64,000 nucleotides of DNA from Acidovorax sp. NCPPB 3576 (lineage in GTDB: Bacteria; Pseudomonadota; Gammaproteobacteria; Burkholderiales; Burkholderiaceae_C), in contig NZ_CP097267.1 in NCBI RefSeq assembly GCF_028473605.1, forward strand, positions 2,658,501-2,722,500, written 5' to 3'. This document shows positions 49,668-57,688 of this stretch, in pieces. The notes beneath the pieces are model-generated. The model worked only from the letters and a program-made list of their open reading frames with translations, did no database searches and was not told where the DNA came from. The translations under genes and the position numbers were made by a program. Each line of letters starts with the position of its first letter. Position 1 is the stretch's first letter.

Positions 49668-50495
49668 ATGGCCACACCGATAAAGGGATTACCCGCATTC
49701 CCCGCACCCAGCGAATCGCAGGCCCTGATTCTGTCCGCGCCGCCCGTCCGGCGTGCCCGTGGATTGACCAATGCGGTGGTGGAAGACTTCTCGGGAAAGA
49801 TCCGCGACCGGCTGCTCACGCCGGGCGACAAACTGCCCACCGAATCCGAAATCATGCGGGCCCACGACGTGAGCCGCACCGTGGTGCGCGAGGCCCTGTC
49901 CAAGCTGCAGGCGGCCGGCCTGGTCGAGACGCGGCACGGCATCGGCACCTTCGTGCTGCCGCCGCGTGCCGGTGGCGTGTTCCGGCTGGACCCGTCCGAG
50001 CTGACCGCGTCCGTGGACGTTCTGGCGGTGCTGGAGTTGCGCATCAGCCTGGAAACCGAATCGGCGGGCCTGGCGGCCATGCGCCGCAGCGAAACCCACC
50101 TGCAGGCCATGCGCCAGGCGCTGGACGACTTCGAACGCAATGTGGCCATGGGCGGCGACACGGTGGGGCATGACTTCCGCTTTCACCTGCAGATCGCCGA
50201 GGCCACGGGAAACCCGTACTTCGCCGACATCATGAACCACCTGGGCACCACGCTGATCCCGCGCACCCGCATCTCGGGCATCCGCAACGCGGTGCGGGGC
50301 CACGAATACCTGAGCCGGGTGAACCGCGAGCACGAAGAGATCTATTCGGCCATCGCCCGCAAGGACCCCGAGTCGGCGCGCGCGGCCATGCGCATCCACC
50401 TGACCAACAGCCGCGAGCGCCTGCGCCTGGCGCAGGAAGCAGCCAAAACCCCTGCAGCCCCGGCGGACGGCGCACTCGCCACTCCCGAAGCGTAA
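49668..50495 (+). CDS. FadR-subfamily GntR transcriptional regulator
   Basis: This 275-residue regulator has an N-terminal winged helix (LPTESEIMRAHDVSRTVVRE, about residues 58-77, with GLVETRHGIGTFV). An FCD effector domain follows (LELRISLETESAGLAAMRR, HDFRFHLQIAEATGNPYF, NREHEEIYSAI). FCD-type regulators in uronate clusters sense sugar acids and are usually repressors. It is divergent from udh and shares the operator region. The start at 49668 was chosen because 49623 lies inside the palindrome. Confidence 0.9.
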   Translation: MATPIKGLPAFPAPSESQALILSAPPVRRARGLTNAVVEDFSGKIRDRLLTPGDKLPTESEIMRAHDVSRTVVREALSKLQAAGLVETRHGIGTFVLPPRAGGVFRLDPSELTASVDVLAVLELRISLETESAGLAAMRRSETHLQAMRQALDDFERNVAMGGDTVGHDFRFHLQIAEATGNPYFADIMNHLGTTLIPRTRISGIRNAVRGHEYLSRVNREHEEIYSAIARKDPESARAAMRIHLTNSRERLRLAQEAAKTPAAPADGALATPEA

Positions 50496-50586
50496 TCACC
50501 GTTTTTAGAACTTGGCGCGCGTGTCATCGTTAACCCGAAGACATGCGGAAATGGCGCCTGGAGCGCTTGTGCCTTGCCATTTTTCA

Positions 50587-50606
50587 GTTGTATGATGACG
50601 TACAAC
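50587..50606. promoter_or_regulatory. Putative GntR operator before the Bug-kdgD operon
   Basis: Arms GTTGTA and TACAAC flank TGATGACG, forming a near-palindrome 34 bp before the Bug gene ATG. Fifteen of 20 positions agree, in inverted orientation, with the site at 49625-49644. Confidence 0.6.
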
Positions 50607-50640
50607 AAAAAATGAACCAACCCAAGCAAGGAGACATGCA

Positions 50641-51612
50641 ATGACTTTGAACCGCCGCCACGCCATGGTCTACGGCGCCGCCGCCCTGGCCAGCACCACC
50701 GCCATGGGCCAGACCGCCAATTGGCCCACCAAAACGTTGCGCCTCATCGTGCCTTACCCGCCCGGCGGGAGTTCGGACATCATCGCGCGGGCCATCAGCC
50801 AGCCGCTGTCGGACCTGCTCAAGCAGAACGTCATCGTGGAAAACAAGCCCGGCGCCAACGGCAACCTGGGCGCCGACTTCGTGGCCAAGGCGCAGCCCGA
50901 CGGCTACACCATGCTGCTGTGCGACGTGGGGGCGCTGGCCATCAGCCCCTCGGTCTATACCAAGCTGCCATTCAACCCCTCCAAGGACCTGCGTGGCGCG
51001 ACCATGCTGGCCTATTCGCCGCACATGCTGGTGGTACACCCTTCTGTGCCGGCCAACAACCTGAAGGAATTGATCGCCCTGTCCAAGACGGCGGACCTGA
51101 ATTTCGCCGTGACCGCCACGGGCAGCGCACCGCACCTGGCCGGCGTGGCGCTGGAACGTGCCAGCGGCGCCCGCTGGCAATACGTGCCTTACAAGGGCGG
51201 CGTGACCGCGATCCAGGACACGATGGCCGGCCAGACGCAGGTGCTGATGAACGGCATGCTCGCCACCCTGCCCCACGTGCAGAGCGGCAAGCTCAAGGTG
51301 CTGGCGCTGTCCAAGGCCACCCGCATGCCGCTGCTGGCCGATGTACCCACCATTGCCGAGCAGGGCATCCCCGGCTTCGAGTCCGGCACCTGGCAAGGCA
51401 TCCTCGTGCCGCGCGGCACGCCCGATCCGATCGTGCAGCGCTTGAACACGGCCCTCATCTCCGTCATCCGCACGCCGGAAATCCGCTCCCGCCTGGCGGG
51501 CCAGGGCGCCGAGGTCGTGACCATGGCCTCCGCCGAGCAAGACAAGTTCTTCGAGAAGGAGCGCGCACGCTGGGCCAGTGTGGTGTCGGCGGCGCAGATC
51601 CGGCTCGACTGA
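50641..51612 (+). CDS. Bug/TctC-family solute-binding protein (second copy)
   Basis: This 323-residue periplasmic receptor has a signal peptide (LNRRHAMVYGAAALASTTAM, then GQTA). Blocks are RLIVPYPPGGSSDIIARAI, VIVENKPGANGNLGADF and YVPYKGGVTAIQDTMAGQ. It is clearly a paralogue of the 41619-42614 protein but not a recent duplicate. An AAGGAGA ribosome site precedes the ATG. As first gene of the kdgD-gudD operon behind a GntR-type operator, it probably binds a sugar acid. Confidence 0.92.
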   Translation: MTLNRRHAMVYGAAALASTTAMGQTANWPTKTLRLIVPYPPGGSSDIIARAISQPLSDLLKQNVIVENKPGANGNLGADFVAKAQPDGYTMLLCDVGALAISPSVYTKLPFNPSKDLRGATMLAYSPHMLVVHPSVPANNLKELIALSKTADLNFAVTATGSAPHLAGVALERASGARWQYVPYKGGVTAIQDTMAGQTQVLMNGMLATLPHVQSGKLKVLALSKATRMPLLADVPTIAEQGIPGFESGTWQGILVPRGTPDPIVQRLNTALISVIRTPEIRSRLAGQGAEVVTMASAEQDKFFEKERARWASVVSAAQIRLD

Positions 51613-51654
51613 TTTTTTACTTTTCCCTTTTTCCACCCACTACCCCGTACCGCC

Positions 51655-52566
51655 ATGCAACCTCAAGAACTCAAGACCATCATGGGCTCCGGCCTCCTGT
51701 CGTTCCCGCTCACGGACTTCGACGCCCAGGGCCAATTCAACGCCAAGGGCTACGCGGAGCGCCTGGAATGGCTGGCCCCCTACGGTGCCAGCGCTTTGTT
51801 CGCGGCAGGCGGCACGGGTGAGTTCTTCTCGCTCACGGCGGACGAGTACCCCGGCATCATCAAAACCGCGGTGGACACCTGCCGCGGCAAGGTGCCGATC
51901 ATCGCTGGCGCGGGTGGCCCCACGCGCTTTGCCATCCAGTGCGCCCAGGCGGCCGAGAAGGCCGGCGCCCACGGCATCCTGCTGCTGCCCCACTACCTGA
52001 CGGAAGCCGGCCAGGAAGGCCTGGCCGCGCACGTCGAAGAGGTGTGCAAGAGCGTGAAATTCGGCGTGATCGTCTACAACCGTGGCCAGAGCCGCTTCGC
52101 CCCCGAGACGCTGGCTCGCCTGGCCGAGCGCAACGCCAACCTGGTGGGATTCAAGGACGGCGTGGGCGACATCGAGCTGATGAACTCCATCTACATGAAG
52201 ATGGGCGACCGCTTCGCCTACCTGGGCGGCCTGCCGACCGCCGAGGTGTATGCCGCTGCCTACAAGGCGCTGGGCACGCCGGTGTATTCGTCGGCCGTGT
52301 TCAACTTCATCCCCAAGACGGCGATGGACTTCTACAAGGCCGTGGCCAACGACGATCTGGCGACCCAGCACCACCTGCTGCGCGAATTCTTCATGCCTTA
52401 CCTCGAACTGCGCAACCGCATGGCAGGCTATGCGGTCAGCATCGTCAAGGCCGGCGCGAAGATCGTCGGCCACGATGCGGGCCCCGTGCGCGCTCCGCTC
52501 ACCGACCTCAAGCCCGGCGAAGTGGAGGAACTCAAGGCACTCATCGACAAGCTCGGCCCTCAGTAA
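51655..52566 (+). CDS. kdgD: 5-dehydro-4-deoxyglucarate dehydratase
   Basis: This member of the DapA/NAL superfamily converts 5-keto-4-deoxyglucarate to 2-ketoglutarate semialdehyde with loss of water and CO2. The 303 residues include the substrate loop [13 protein letters not shown], catalytic Tyr in [15 protein letters not shown] and Schiff-base Lys in [31 protein letters not shown] is typical of KdgD rather than DapA. It follows the Bug gene by 42 bp. GudD, the enzyme before it in the pathway, is encoded 1.7 kb downstream. Confidence 0.94.
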   Translation: MQPQELKTIMGSGLLSFPLTDFDAQGQFNAKGYAERLEWLAPYGASALFAAGGTGEFFSLTADEYPGIIKTAVDTCRGKVPIIAGAGGPTRFAIQCAQAAEKAGAHGILLLPHYLTEAGQEGLAAHVEEVCKSVKFGVIVYNRGQSRFAPETLARLAERNANLVGFKDGVGDIELMNSIYMKMGDRFAYLGGLPTAEVYAAAYKALGTPVYSSAVFNFIPKTAMDFYKAVANDDLATQHHLLREFFMPYLELRNRMAGYAVSIVKAGAKIVGHDAGPVRAPLTDLKPGEVEELKALIDKLGPQ

Positions 52567-52582
52567 GGCGGTAGCCGAAGAT

Positions 52583-52610
52583 CCGGCGCCCGGCCGTGCA
52601 CGGGCGCCGG
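52583..52610 (+). other. Strong GC hairpin between kdgD and the lipoprotein gene
   Basis: A perfect 10-bp inverted repeat CCGGCGCCCG / CGGGCGCCGG with an 8-nt loop. No T-run follows, so it is more likely an mRNA stabiliser or processing site protecting the Bug-kdgD transcript than a terminator. Confidence 0.65.
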
Positions 52611-52663
52611 TCAAACCCTGGGCACGCGGCATCCATAAAACCACACCACAACGGAGACAAGAG

Positions 52664-53122
52664 ATGTACAAGAAGCTATTGCTCGCCGCGGCCACCGCCG
52701 TCACCATCCTGGCCCTGGGCGGCTGCGCCACGGCGCCGGCCAGCGCGGGCGCCGATGCACAGCAGTCGGTCGCCACCGCTGCCGAGCGGCTGCGCATCGC
52801 CATGATCGACCCCTCCCCAGCCGCCTTGAACCAACTCGTCGCCGACGACCTGAGCTACGGCCATTCGGGGGGCCGGGTGGACACCAAGGCCAGCTTCATC
52901 AGCGACCTGCTGGACGGCAAATCGGACTTCGTCACCATCGTCATCAGCGACCAGACCATCAAGGTGGTCGGGGATGCGGCCATCGTGCGCCACACCCTGA
53001 CGGCCGACACCAACGACTCGGGTAAGCCCGGCAAGGTCCAGATCAAGATCCTGGGCGTCTGGCAAAAGCAAGGCGCCGACTGGAAACTGCTGGCCCGCCA
53101 GGCCGTCCGCGCGGCATCCTGA
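52664..53122 (+). CDS. NTF2-like (DUF4440-type) lipoprotein
   Basis: This 152-residue protein has a lipoprotein signal (LLLAAATAVTILALGGCA, Cys near residue 22). A SnoaL/NTF2-like fold follows: helix AAERLRIAMIDPSPAALNQL, then DDLSYGHSGGRVDTKASFI, and a C-terminal strand LGVWQKQGADWKLLARQAV. Function is unknown; such folds bind small ligands or act as enzymes. It sits inside the glucarate operon between kdgD and the 2-hydroxyacid dehydrogenase, so a link to sugar-acid use is inferred only from position. A GGAGAC ribosome site lies upstream. Confidence 0.82.
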   Translation: MYKKLLLAAATAVTILALGGCATAPASAGADAQQSVATAAERLRIAMIDPSPAALNQLVADDLSYGHSGGRVDTKASFISDLLDGKSDFVTIVISDQTIKVVGDAAIVRHTLTADTNDSGKPGKVQIKILGVWQKQGADWKLLARQAVRAAS

Positions 53123-53254
53123 CCGTTCGACCATCGAAGGCCGTTTGTGCAGCCTTCGCATTGGGTCGCCGATCCCTTTCGCTCCCGACCGCTCCCCTCA
53201 CACCGGCCTGCACTGATGAAGGCACTGGCAGCGCCGCCGTACCATTCCGAGCCC

Positions 53255-54214
53255 ATGAGCACCACACCCCGGCCCCGCCTTTTGCAAATCGCCCGCCTGC
53301 CGCTGCCAGCGCTCGAAGCCGATCTGGCCGCGCAGTTCGACGTGACTTGCCTGGCAGACCAACCCGACCCCGCCGCTTTTCTTGCCGAACGGGGCGCCGA
53401 GTTCACTGGCGTTGTCACCTCCGCCTCCATCGGCCTGAAGCGGGACGTGATCGAGGCCTTGCCGCATCTCAAGGTCATCAGCAGCTTCGGCGTGGGGTTC
53501 GATGCGCTGGACATCGCGGCGGCCAGGTCGCGCGGCATCCAGGTGGGCTACACCCCAGGGGTTTTGAACGACTGCGTGGCCGACCTGGCCTTTGCACTTT
53601 TGCTGGATGTGTCGCGTGGCGTCAGCGCCAGCGACCGCTTCGTGCGGCGCGGCGATTGGCCCACCGCCCGGTTCGCGCCGCAAACCCGGGTGTCCGGCAA
53701 GCGCTTGGGGCTCGTCGGCATGGGCCGCATCGGGCTGGCCGTGGCCGAGCGCGCATCGGGCTTTCGCATGGAGGTGGGCTACCACAACCGCCGCCCCAGC
53801 AGCGACTCCACCCTTCCCTATTTCGACTCCCTGATGGAGCTGGCCCGATGGTCTGACTACTTGGTTCTGACCGTGGCCGGCGGCGCGGAAACCCGCCATC
53901 TGGTCGATCGCGCCGTACTGGACGCCCTCGGGCCCCGTGGCTTTCTGATCAACGTGGCGCGCGGCACCGTGGTCGATGAGGCCGCATTGATCGACGCCCT
54001 GGCAGAACGCCGCATCGCCGGTGCGGGCCTCGATGTGTTCGAGAACGAACCATCGGTGCCTGCAGCGCTGCAAGCGCTGGACAACGTGGTCTTGACACCG
54101 CACACCGCCAGCGCCACCCACGAAACCCGCCGCGCCATGGCCGACATGGTGCTGGACAACCTGCATGCCTTCTATGCCACGGGGGCGGTCCGCGCCCCGG
54201 TGCCGGGCAAGTAA
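53255..54214 (+). CDS. D-isomer-specific 2-hydroxyacid dehydrogenase (GhrB/hydroxypyruvate reductase-like)
   Basis: This 319-residue NAD(P)-dependent reductase of 2-oxo acids such as glyoxylate or hydroxypyruvate has the nucleotide motif [17 protein letters not shown]. Catalytic residues lie in [13 protein letters not shown] (Arg), VFENEPSVP (Glu) and [10 protein letters not shown] (His). Start choice is uncertain: 53255 (MSTTPRP) is preferred, with 53216 possible. It lies 35 bp before gudD on the same strand, so it probably takes part in sugar-acid metabolism, for example reducing tartronate semialdehyde-type or related intermediates. Confidence 0.88.
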   Translation: MSTTPRPRLLQIARLPLPALEADLAAQFDVTCLADQPDPAAFLAERGAEFTGVVTSASIGLKRDVIEALPHLKVISSFGVGFDALDIAAARSRGIQVGYTPGVLNDCVADLAFALLLDVSRGVSASDRFVRRGDWPTARFAPQTRVSGKRLGLVGMGRIGLAVAERASGFRMEVGYHNRRPSSDSTLPYFDSLMELARWSDYLVLTVAGGAETRHLVDRAVLDALGPRGFLINVARGTVVDEAALIDALAERRIAGAGLDVFENEPSVPAALQALDNVVLTPHTASATHETRRAMADMVLDNLHAFYATGAVRAPVPGK

Positions 54215-54249
54215 CCCCCTTCGCACAGCCCTCTCCGAAGCCCACATCC

Positions 54250-55596
54250 ATGCCCACAGCCAACCCTACCCCGACCGTCACCGAAGTACGCGTCATTCCG
54301 GTCGCCGGTCGCGACGGCATGCTGCTCAATCTGAGCGGCGCCCATGCCCCGTTCTTCACGCGCAATCTGTTCATCCTGACCGACAGTGCCGGGCGCACGG
54401 GTGTGGGCGAAGTACCCGGCGGCGAAAAGATCCGCCAGGCCCTGGAAGACGCGCGCCCGCTGCTCGTCGGTCAGCCGGTGGGCAACCATCTGGCACTGCT
54501 CCAGCGGGTGCAGGCCGCATTGGCAGGGCGCGATACCGGCGGGCGTGGCCTGCAGACGTTCGATCTGCGCATCGCCATCCATGCCGTCACCGCCGTGGAG
54601 TCCGCCTTGCTCGACCTCCTGGGCCAGCACCTGGGAGTGCCGGTGGCCGCATTGCTTGGCGAAGGCCAGCAGCGGGACCAGGTGGAAATGCTGGGCTATC
54701 TTTTTTTCGTGGGCGATTCTGGAAAAACGGATCTGCCTTACGTTCACGCCCAGGATGTCGACGCACCGGAGAGCGACTGGAGCCGCGTGCGCCATCTGGA
54801 GGCGCTCACGCCCGAGACCATCGTGCGCCAGGCCGAGGCGGCGCATGCACGCTATGGTTTCAACGATTTCAAACTCAAAGGAGGTGTGCTGCGCGGCGAG
54901 GATGAAGTCCTGGCCATCCGGGCATTGCACGAGCGCTTTCCTAAAGCGCGGGTCACGCTCGACCCCAACGGAGGCTGGCTGCTCAAGGATGCCGTTCGCC
55001 TGTGCCGTGACCTGCATGACGTGATCGCCTATGCGGAAGACCCTTGCGGGGCCGAAGACGGCTTCTCCGGCCGCGAGATCATGGCCGAGTTCCGCCGCGC
55101 CACCGGGCTGCCCACCGCCACCAACATGGTGGCCACCGACTGGCGCCAGATGGTGCATGCCCTTTCGCTGCAGTCGGTGGACATTCCCCTGGCCGATCCG
55201 CACTTCTGGACCATGGCCGGTTCGGTGCGCGTGGCCCAGACCTGCCGCGACTGGGGCTTGACCTGGGGTTCGCATTCCAACAACCACTTCGACGTGTCGC
55301 TGGCGATGTTCACCCATGTGGCAGCTGCGGCGCCCGGCAAGGTGACGGCCATCGACACGCACTGGATCTGGCAGGACGGCCAGGGGCTCACCCAGGCGCC
55401 GCTGCAGATCGTGGACGGTCATGTGGCCGTGCCCACCGCCCCGGGCCTGGGCGTGCAGCTCGACATGGCCGCGGTGGAGCGCGCACATCAGCTCTACCTG
55501 GAGCACGGCCTCGGTGCCCGCGACGACAGCATTGCAATGCAATACCTTCACGCCGGCTGGTCGTTCGATCCCAAACGCCCCTGTCTGGTCCGCTGA
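54250..55596 (+). CDS. gudD: Glucarate dehydratase
   Basis: This enolase-superfamily enzyme dehydrates D-glucarate (and L-idarate) to 5-keto-4-deoxyglucarate. The 448 residues (E. coli 446) contain the catalytic KLKGG, metal ligands in [16 protein letters not shown] and TATNM, and the His of GSHSNNHFD. The N-terminus [20 protein letters not shown] is typical. It is the last pathway gene of the plus-strand operon and feeds KdgD. Confidence 0.96.
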   Translation: MPTANPTPTVTEVRVIPVAGRDGMLLNLSGAHAPFFTRNLFILTDSAGRTGVGEVPGGEKIRQALEDARPLLVGQPVGNHLALLQRVQAALAGRDTGGRGLQTFDLRIAIHAVTAVESALLDLLGQHLGVPVAALLGEGQQRDQVEMLGYLFFVGDSGKTDLPYVHAQDVDAPESDWSRVRHLEALTPETIVRQAEAAHARYGFNDFKLKGGVLRGEDEVLAIRALHERFPKARVTLDPNGGWLLKDAVRLCRDLHDVIAYAEDPCGAEDGFSGREIMAEFRRATGLPTATNMVATDWRQMVHALSLQSVDIPLADPHFWTMAGSVRVAQTCRDWGLTWGSHSNNHFDVSLAMFTHVAAAAPGKVTAIDTHWIWQDGQGLTQAPLQIVDGHVAVPTAPGLGVQLDMAAVERAHQLYLEHGLGARDDSIAMQYLHAGWSFDPKRPCLVR

Positions 55597-55623
55597 CCCG
55601 CCAAGCTCGCCTAAACTGCGGTC

Positions 55624-56334
55624 ATGCCCTTTTCCCACGCATGGACTGACAGCCCCGCCCGAAGCCTGCTGCCTTTGATCCTTTTGGGAGCAACTGCAGG
55701 ATGCGGTGCGCAGACCCGTGATGTCACCGGTGAGATCGCCGCCAGCAGCGACCTCACCGAACGCGGTTTCCAAACGCCGATCAGGCGCCCGATCATCCAG
55801 GGGCTGCTGACGCTCTACGATGCGACCGGCTGGTCGGCCGGTGCCGTGCTGGGCATGCAAACGAACGGCCGCCGCTATGGCCGAGCGATTGCCCGCGTGG
55901 CCTATGACGGCGTGTTGTCAAACGACTGGCAGTACCAGGCCTTCACCCAGTACTACGCCTACCCGGACAATCAGACCGCGCAGTTGCTGGATCGTTTGGA
56001 AACGGGGCTGGGCTTCAGCTACCGCGATCTGATCATGGTAGGGGCATCCGTGTTTCGTTATCCCCACACCCTGGATGCCGCCCGGCCCATGCGGTGGGCC
56101 GTGGACTTGGGGGGGCGGCTACCGCTTGACGAGCAATTTTCGTTGACGGGCACCATCGGTCTTGCCCAAGTCCGGCCCCAGGGTCGCTATGCCTACGGCA
56201 GTGTCGGCGCCGCCTGGCGCAACGGCCCCTGGCGCGCCACGCTCAGTTACCTGACGACCGATGATCGGGCGAACTCGGTGTATCCAGGCAACACAGCCGG
56301 TCATTGGTCATTCATGTGGGCCCGTTCTTTTTGA
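55624..56334 (+). CDS. Outer-membrane beta-barrel protein of the TorF/Gcw_chp type
   Basis: This 236-residue protein has a hydrophobic export signal (SLLPLILLGATAGCGAQ, cleavage or lipidation near residue 27). DVTGEIAASSDLTERGFQ resembles the opening of the Gcw_chp/TIGR02001 family. The rest shows alternating amphipathic strands rich in Tyr, Arg and Gly (for example AYGSVGAAWRNGPWRATLSY) ending in Phe, the usual barrel C-terminus. Function unknown. It lies 27 bp after gudD, so it may be a channel for sugar acids, or belong with the sigma-factor genes 88 bp further on. Confidence 0.7.
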   Translation: MPFSHAWTDSPARSLLPLILLGATAGCGAQTRDVTGEIAASSDLTERGFQTPIRRPIIQGLLTLYDATGWSAGAVLGMQTNGRRYGRAIARVAYDGVLSNDWQYQAFTQYYAYPDNQTAQLLDRLETGLGFSYRDLIMVGASVFRYPHTLDAARPMRWAVDLGGRLPLDEQFSLTGTIGLAQVRPQGRYAYGSVGAAWRNGPWRATLSYLTTDDRANSVYPGNTAGHWSFMWARSF

Positions 56335-56422
56335 AGCAAACGCAACCTTTTGGTGCATGGCAGGCACACACGCCGCAAGATTCAATCATCCACGACGTCG
56401 ATCCGCCCACCTTCGCCCCACC

Positions 56423-57001
56423 ATGGCTGCCCTTTCCTTTCCCGACGATTCGGCCGATCTCGAACTGCTGCATGGCATAGCCTCGGGTGATCGCGCCGCT
56501 TTGGCTTCGTTGTACCGGGCCTACCACCGCCGGCTGTGCCAGTTCCTGACCCGCCTGACTCGCCGGGCCGAATTGATCGAAGAAATCATCAACGATTGCT
56601 TCTGGATCGTCTGGCAAAAAGCGGGCAGCTTCCGGGAAGAGTCGAAAGTTTCCACCTGGATCATGGGCATCGCCTATCGCTGCGGATTGAAAGCGCTGCG
56701 CCAGGATGGTGGCCTGGATACGCTGTCCATGACAGAAGAAGACATGGAAGTCCAGCCCGATCTGTCCACCGACCCTGGCGAGGCCAGGGAGCTGCGCAAT
56801 TGGCTCGACAAGGGCATGGAGAAGCTTTCGGTGGACCAGCGATTGGTGCTGGAGCTTGCCTACGCGGGCGGGCATTCGCTGGAAGAGATTGCCGTGATCA
56901 CCCAATCACCCGTTGGCACGGTGAAGGCGCGCATGTTCCATGCCCGTTTGAAGCTGCGCAACCTGCTGCCGCTCTTGGCCAACCGCAGTACCGCTCAATA
57001 G
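56423..57001 (+). CDS. ECF-family RNA polymerase sigma factor
   Basis: This 192-residue protein contains sigma region 2 (DLELLHGIASGDRAALASLY and FWIVWQKAGSFREESKVSTW). Region 4 follows (LSVDQRLVLELAYAGGHSLE, then TQSPVGTVKARMFHARLKLR). It has no region 3, as in ECF sigma factors. The start MAALSFP at 56423 was chosen; open frame upstream lies in the preceding gene. It is followed 9 bp later by a zinc-finger anti-sigma gene and then a protease gene. Its promoter targets are unknown. Confidence 0.93.
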   Translation: MAALSFPDDSADLELLHGIASGDRAALASLYRAYHRRLCQFLTRLTRRAELIEEIINDCFWIVWQKAGSFREESKVSTWIMGIAYRCGLKALRQDGGLDTLSMTEEDMEVQPDLSTDPGEARELRNWLDKGMEKLSVDQRLVLELAYAGGHSLEEIAVITQSPVGTVKARMFHARLKLRNLLPLLANRSTAQ

Positions 57002-57010
57002 GACTGGACC

Positions 57011-57688
57011 ATGCCTTATCGTTTCCCAGGATCCCAAGACCAAGACCGTTCCCATTTGCTCACCCAGGAGGCCCTGCCCTGGATCGTCAATGGCCGCGCC
57101 AGCGAAGAACAACGTGCTGAAGTAGCAAAGCACTTGGTTCAATGCGCCGATTGCCGTGACGAGCTTCAGATGCAGCAACAGGTACAGGCCGCCATGGCAT
57201 TGCCCCCCACGCGCATGCCGGATGATCAGGCGGGCTTGGGCAAACTGCTGGAGCGCATCGAGTTGGACGCTCTATGCGATCAACCACTTCCCCAGCCTGC
57301 CCCAATGGCACGCCGGAGCGGCGGCCGGTTCACCTATGCACTGGCCACTTTCGCCATCTTGCAAGCCGTTGCGCTGGCCTTCATGGGACATCGTTTGTCC
57401 GAACAGGACCCCTCGGCTTTCCAGACTTTGAGCAGCCCACCCGCCCCCAGCGTTTCGACCGCCGGCCTTCCCAGTGCCATCCGCGTCGTTCCCGATGGGC
57501 GCATCACCTTGGCGGACTGGAAAGCCTTGCTGGAGTCCCTGAACCTGCAGGTGGTCAGCGGTCCCAATGCCATGGGCGCTTATGCCGTGTCCACCAAGGA
57601 TGCGCGTTATTCGAATACACATGCACTGGAGCGACTGCGCAGCACGCCCGGCATGCAGATGGTCGAACCCATCGGAGGTCCGCCATGA
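57011..57688 (+). CDS. Membrane zf-HC2 anti-sigma factor with propeptide-like periplasmic domain
   Basis: This 225-residue anti-sigma factor begins with a cytoplasmic zinc-finger anti-sigma domain (His41, Cys45, Cys48 in HLVQCADC), the fold that holds ECF sigma factors inactive. One membrane helix lies at about 107-125. The periplasmic part (about 126-225) ends NTHALERLRSTPGMQMVEP, closely resembling the end of subtilase propeptides. That part may bind the active site of the protease encoded next. Its stop overlaps the protease start by 4 bp (ATGA), giving tight stoichiometric coupling. Confidence 0.85.
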   Translation: MPYRFPGSQDQDRSHLLTQEALPWIVNGRASEEQRAEVAKHLVQCADCRDELQMQQQVQAAMALPPTRMPDDQAGLGKLLERIELDALCDQPLPQPAPMARRSGGRFTYALATFAILQAVALAFMGHRLSEQDPSAFQTLSSPPAPSVSTAGLPSAIRVVPDGRITLADWKALLESLNLQVVSGPNAMGAYAVSTKDARYSNTHALERLRSTPGMQMVEPIGGPP

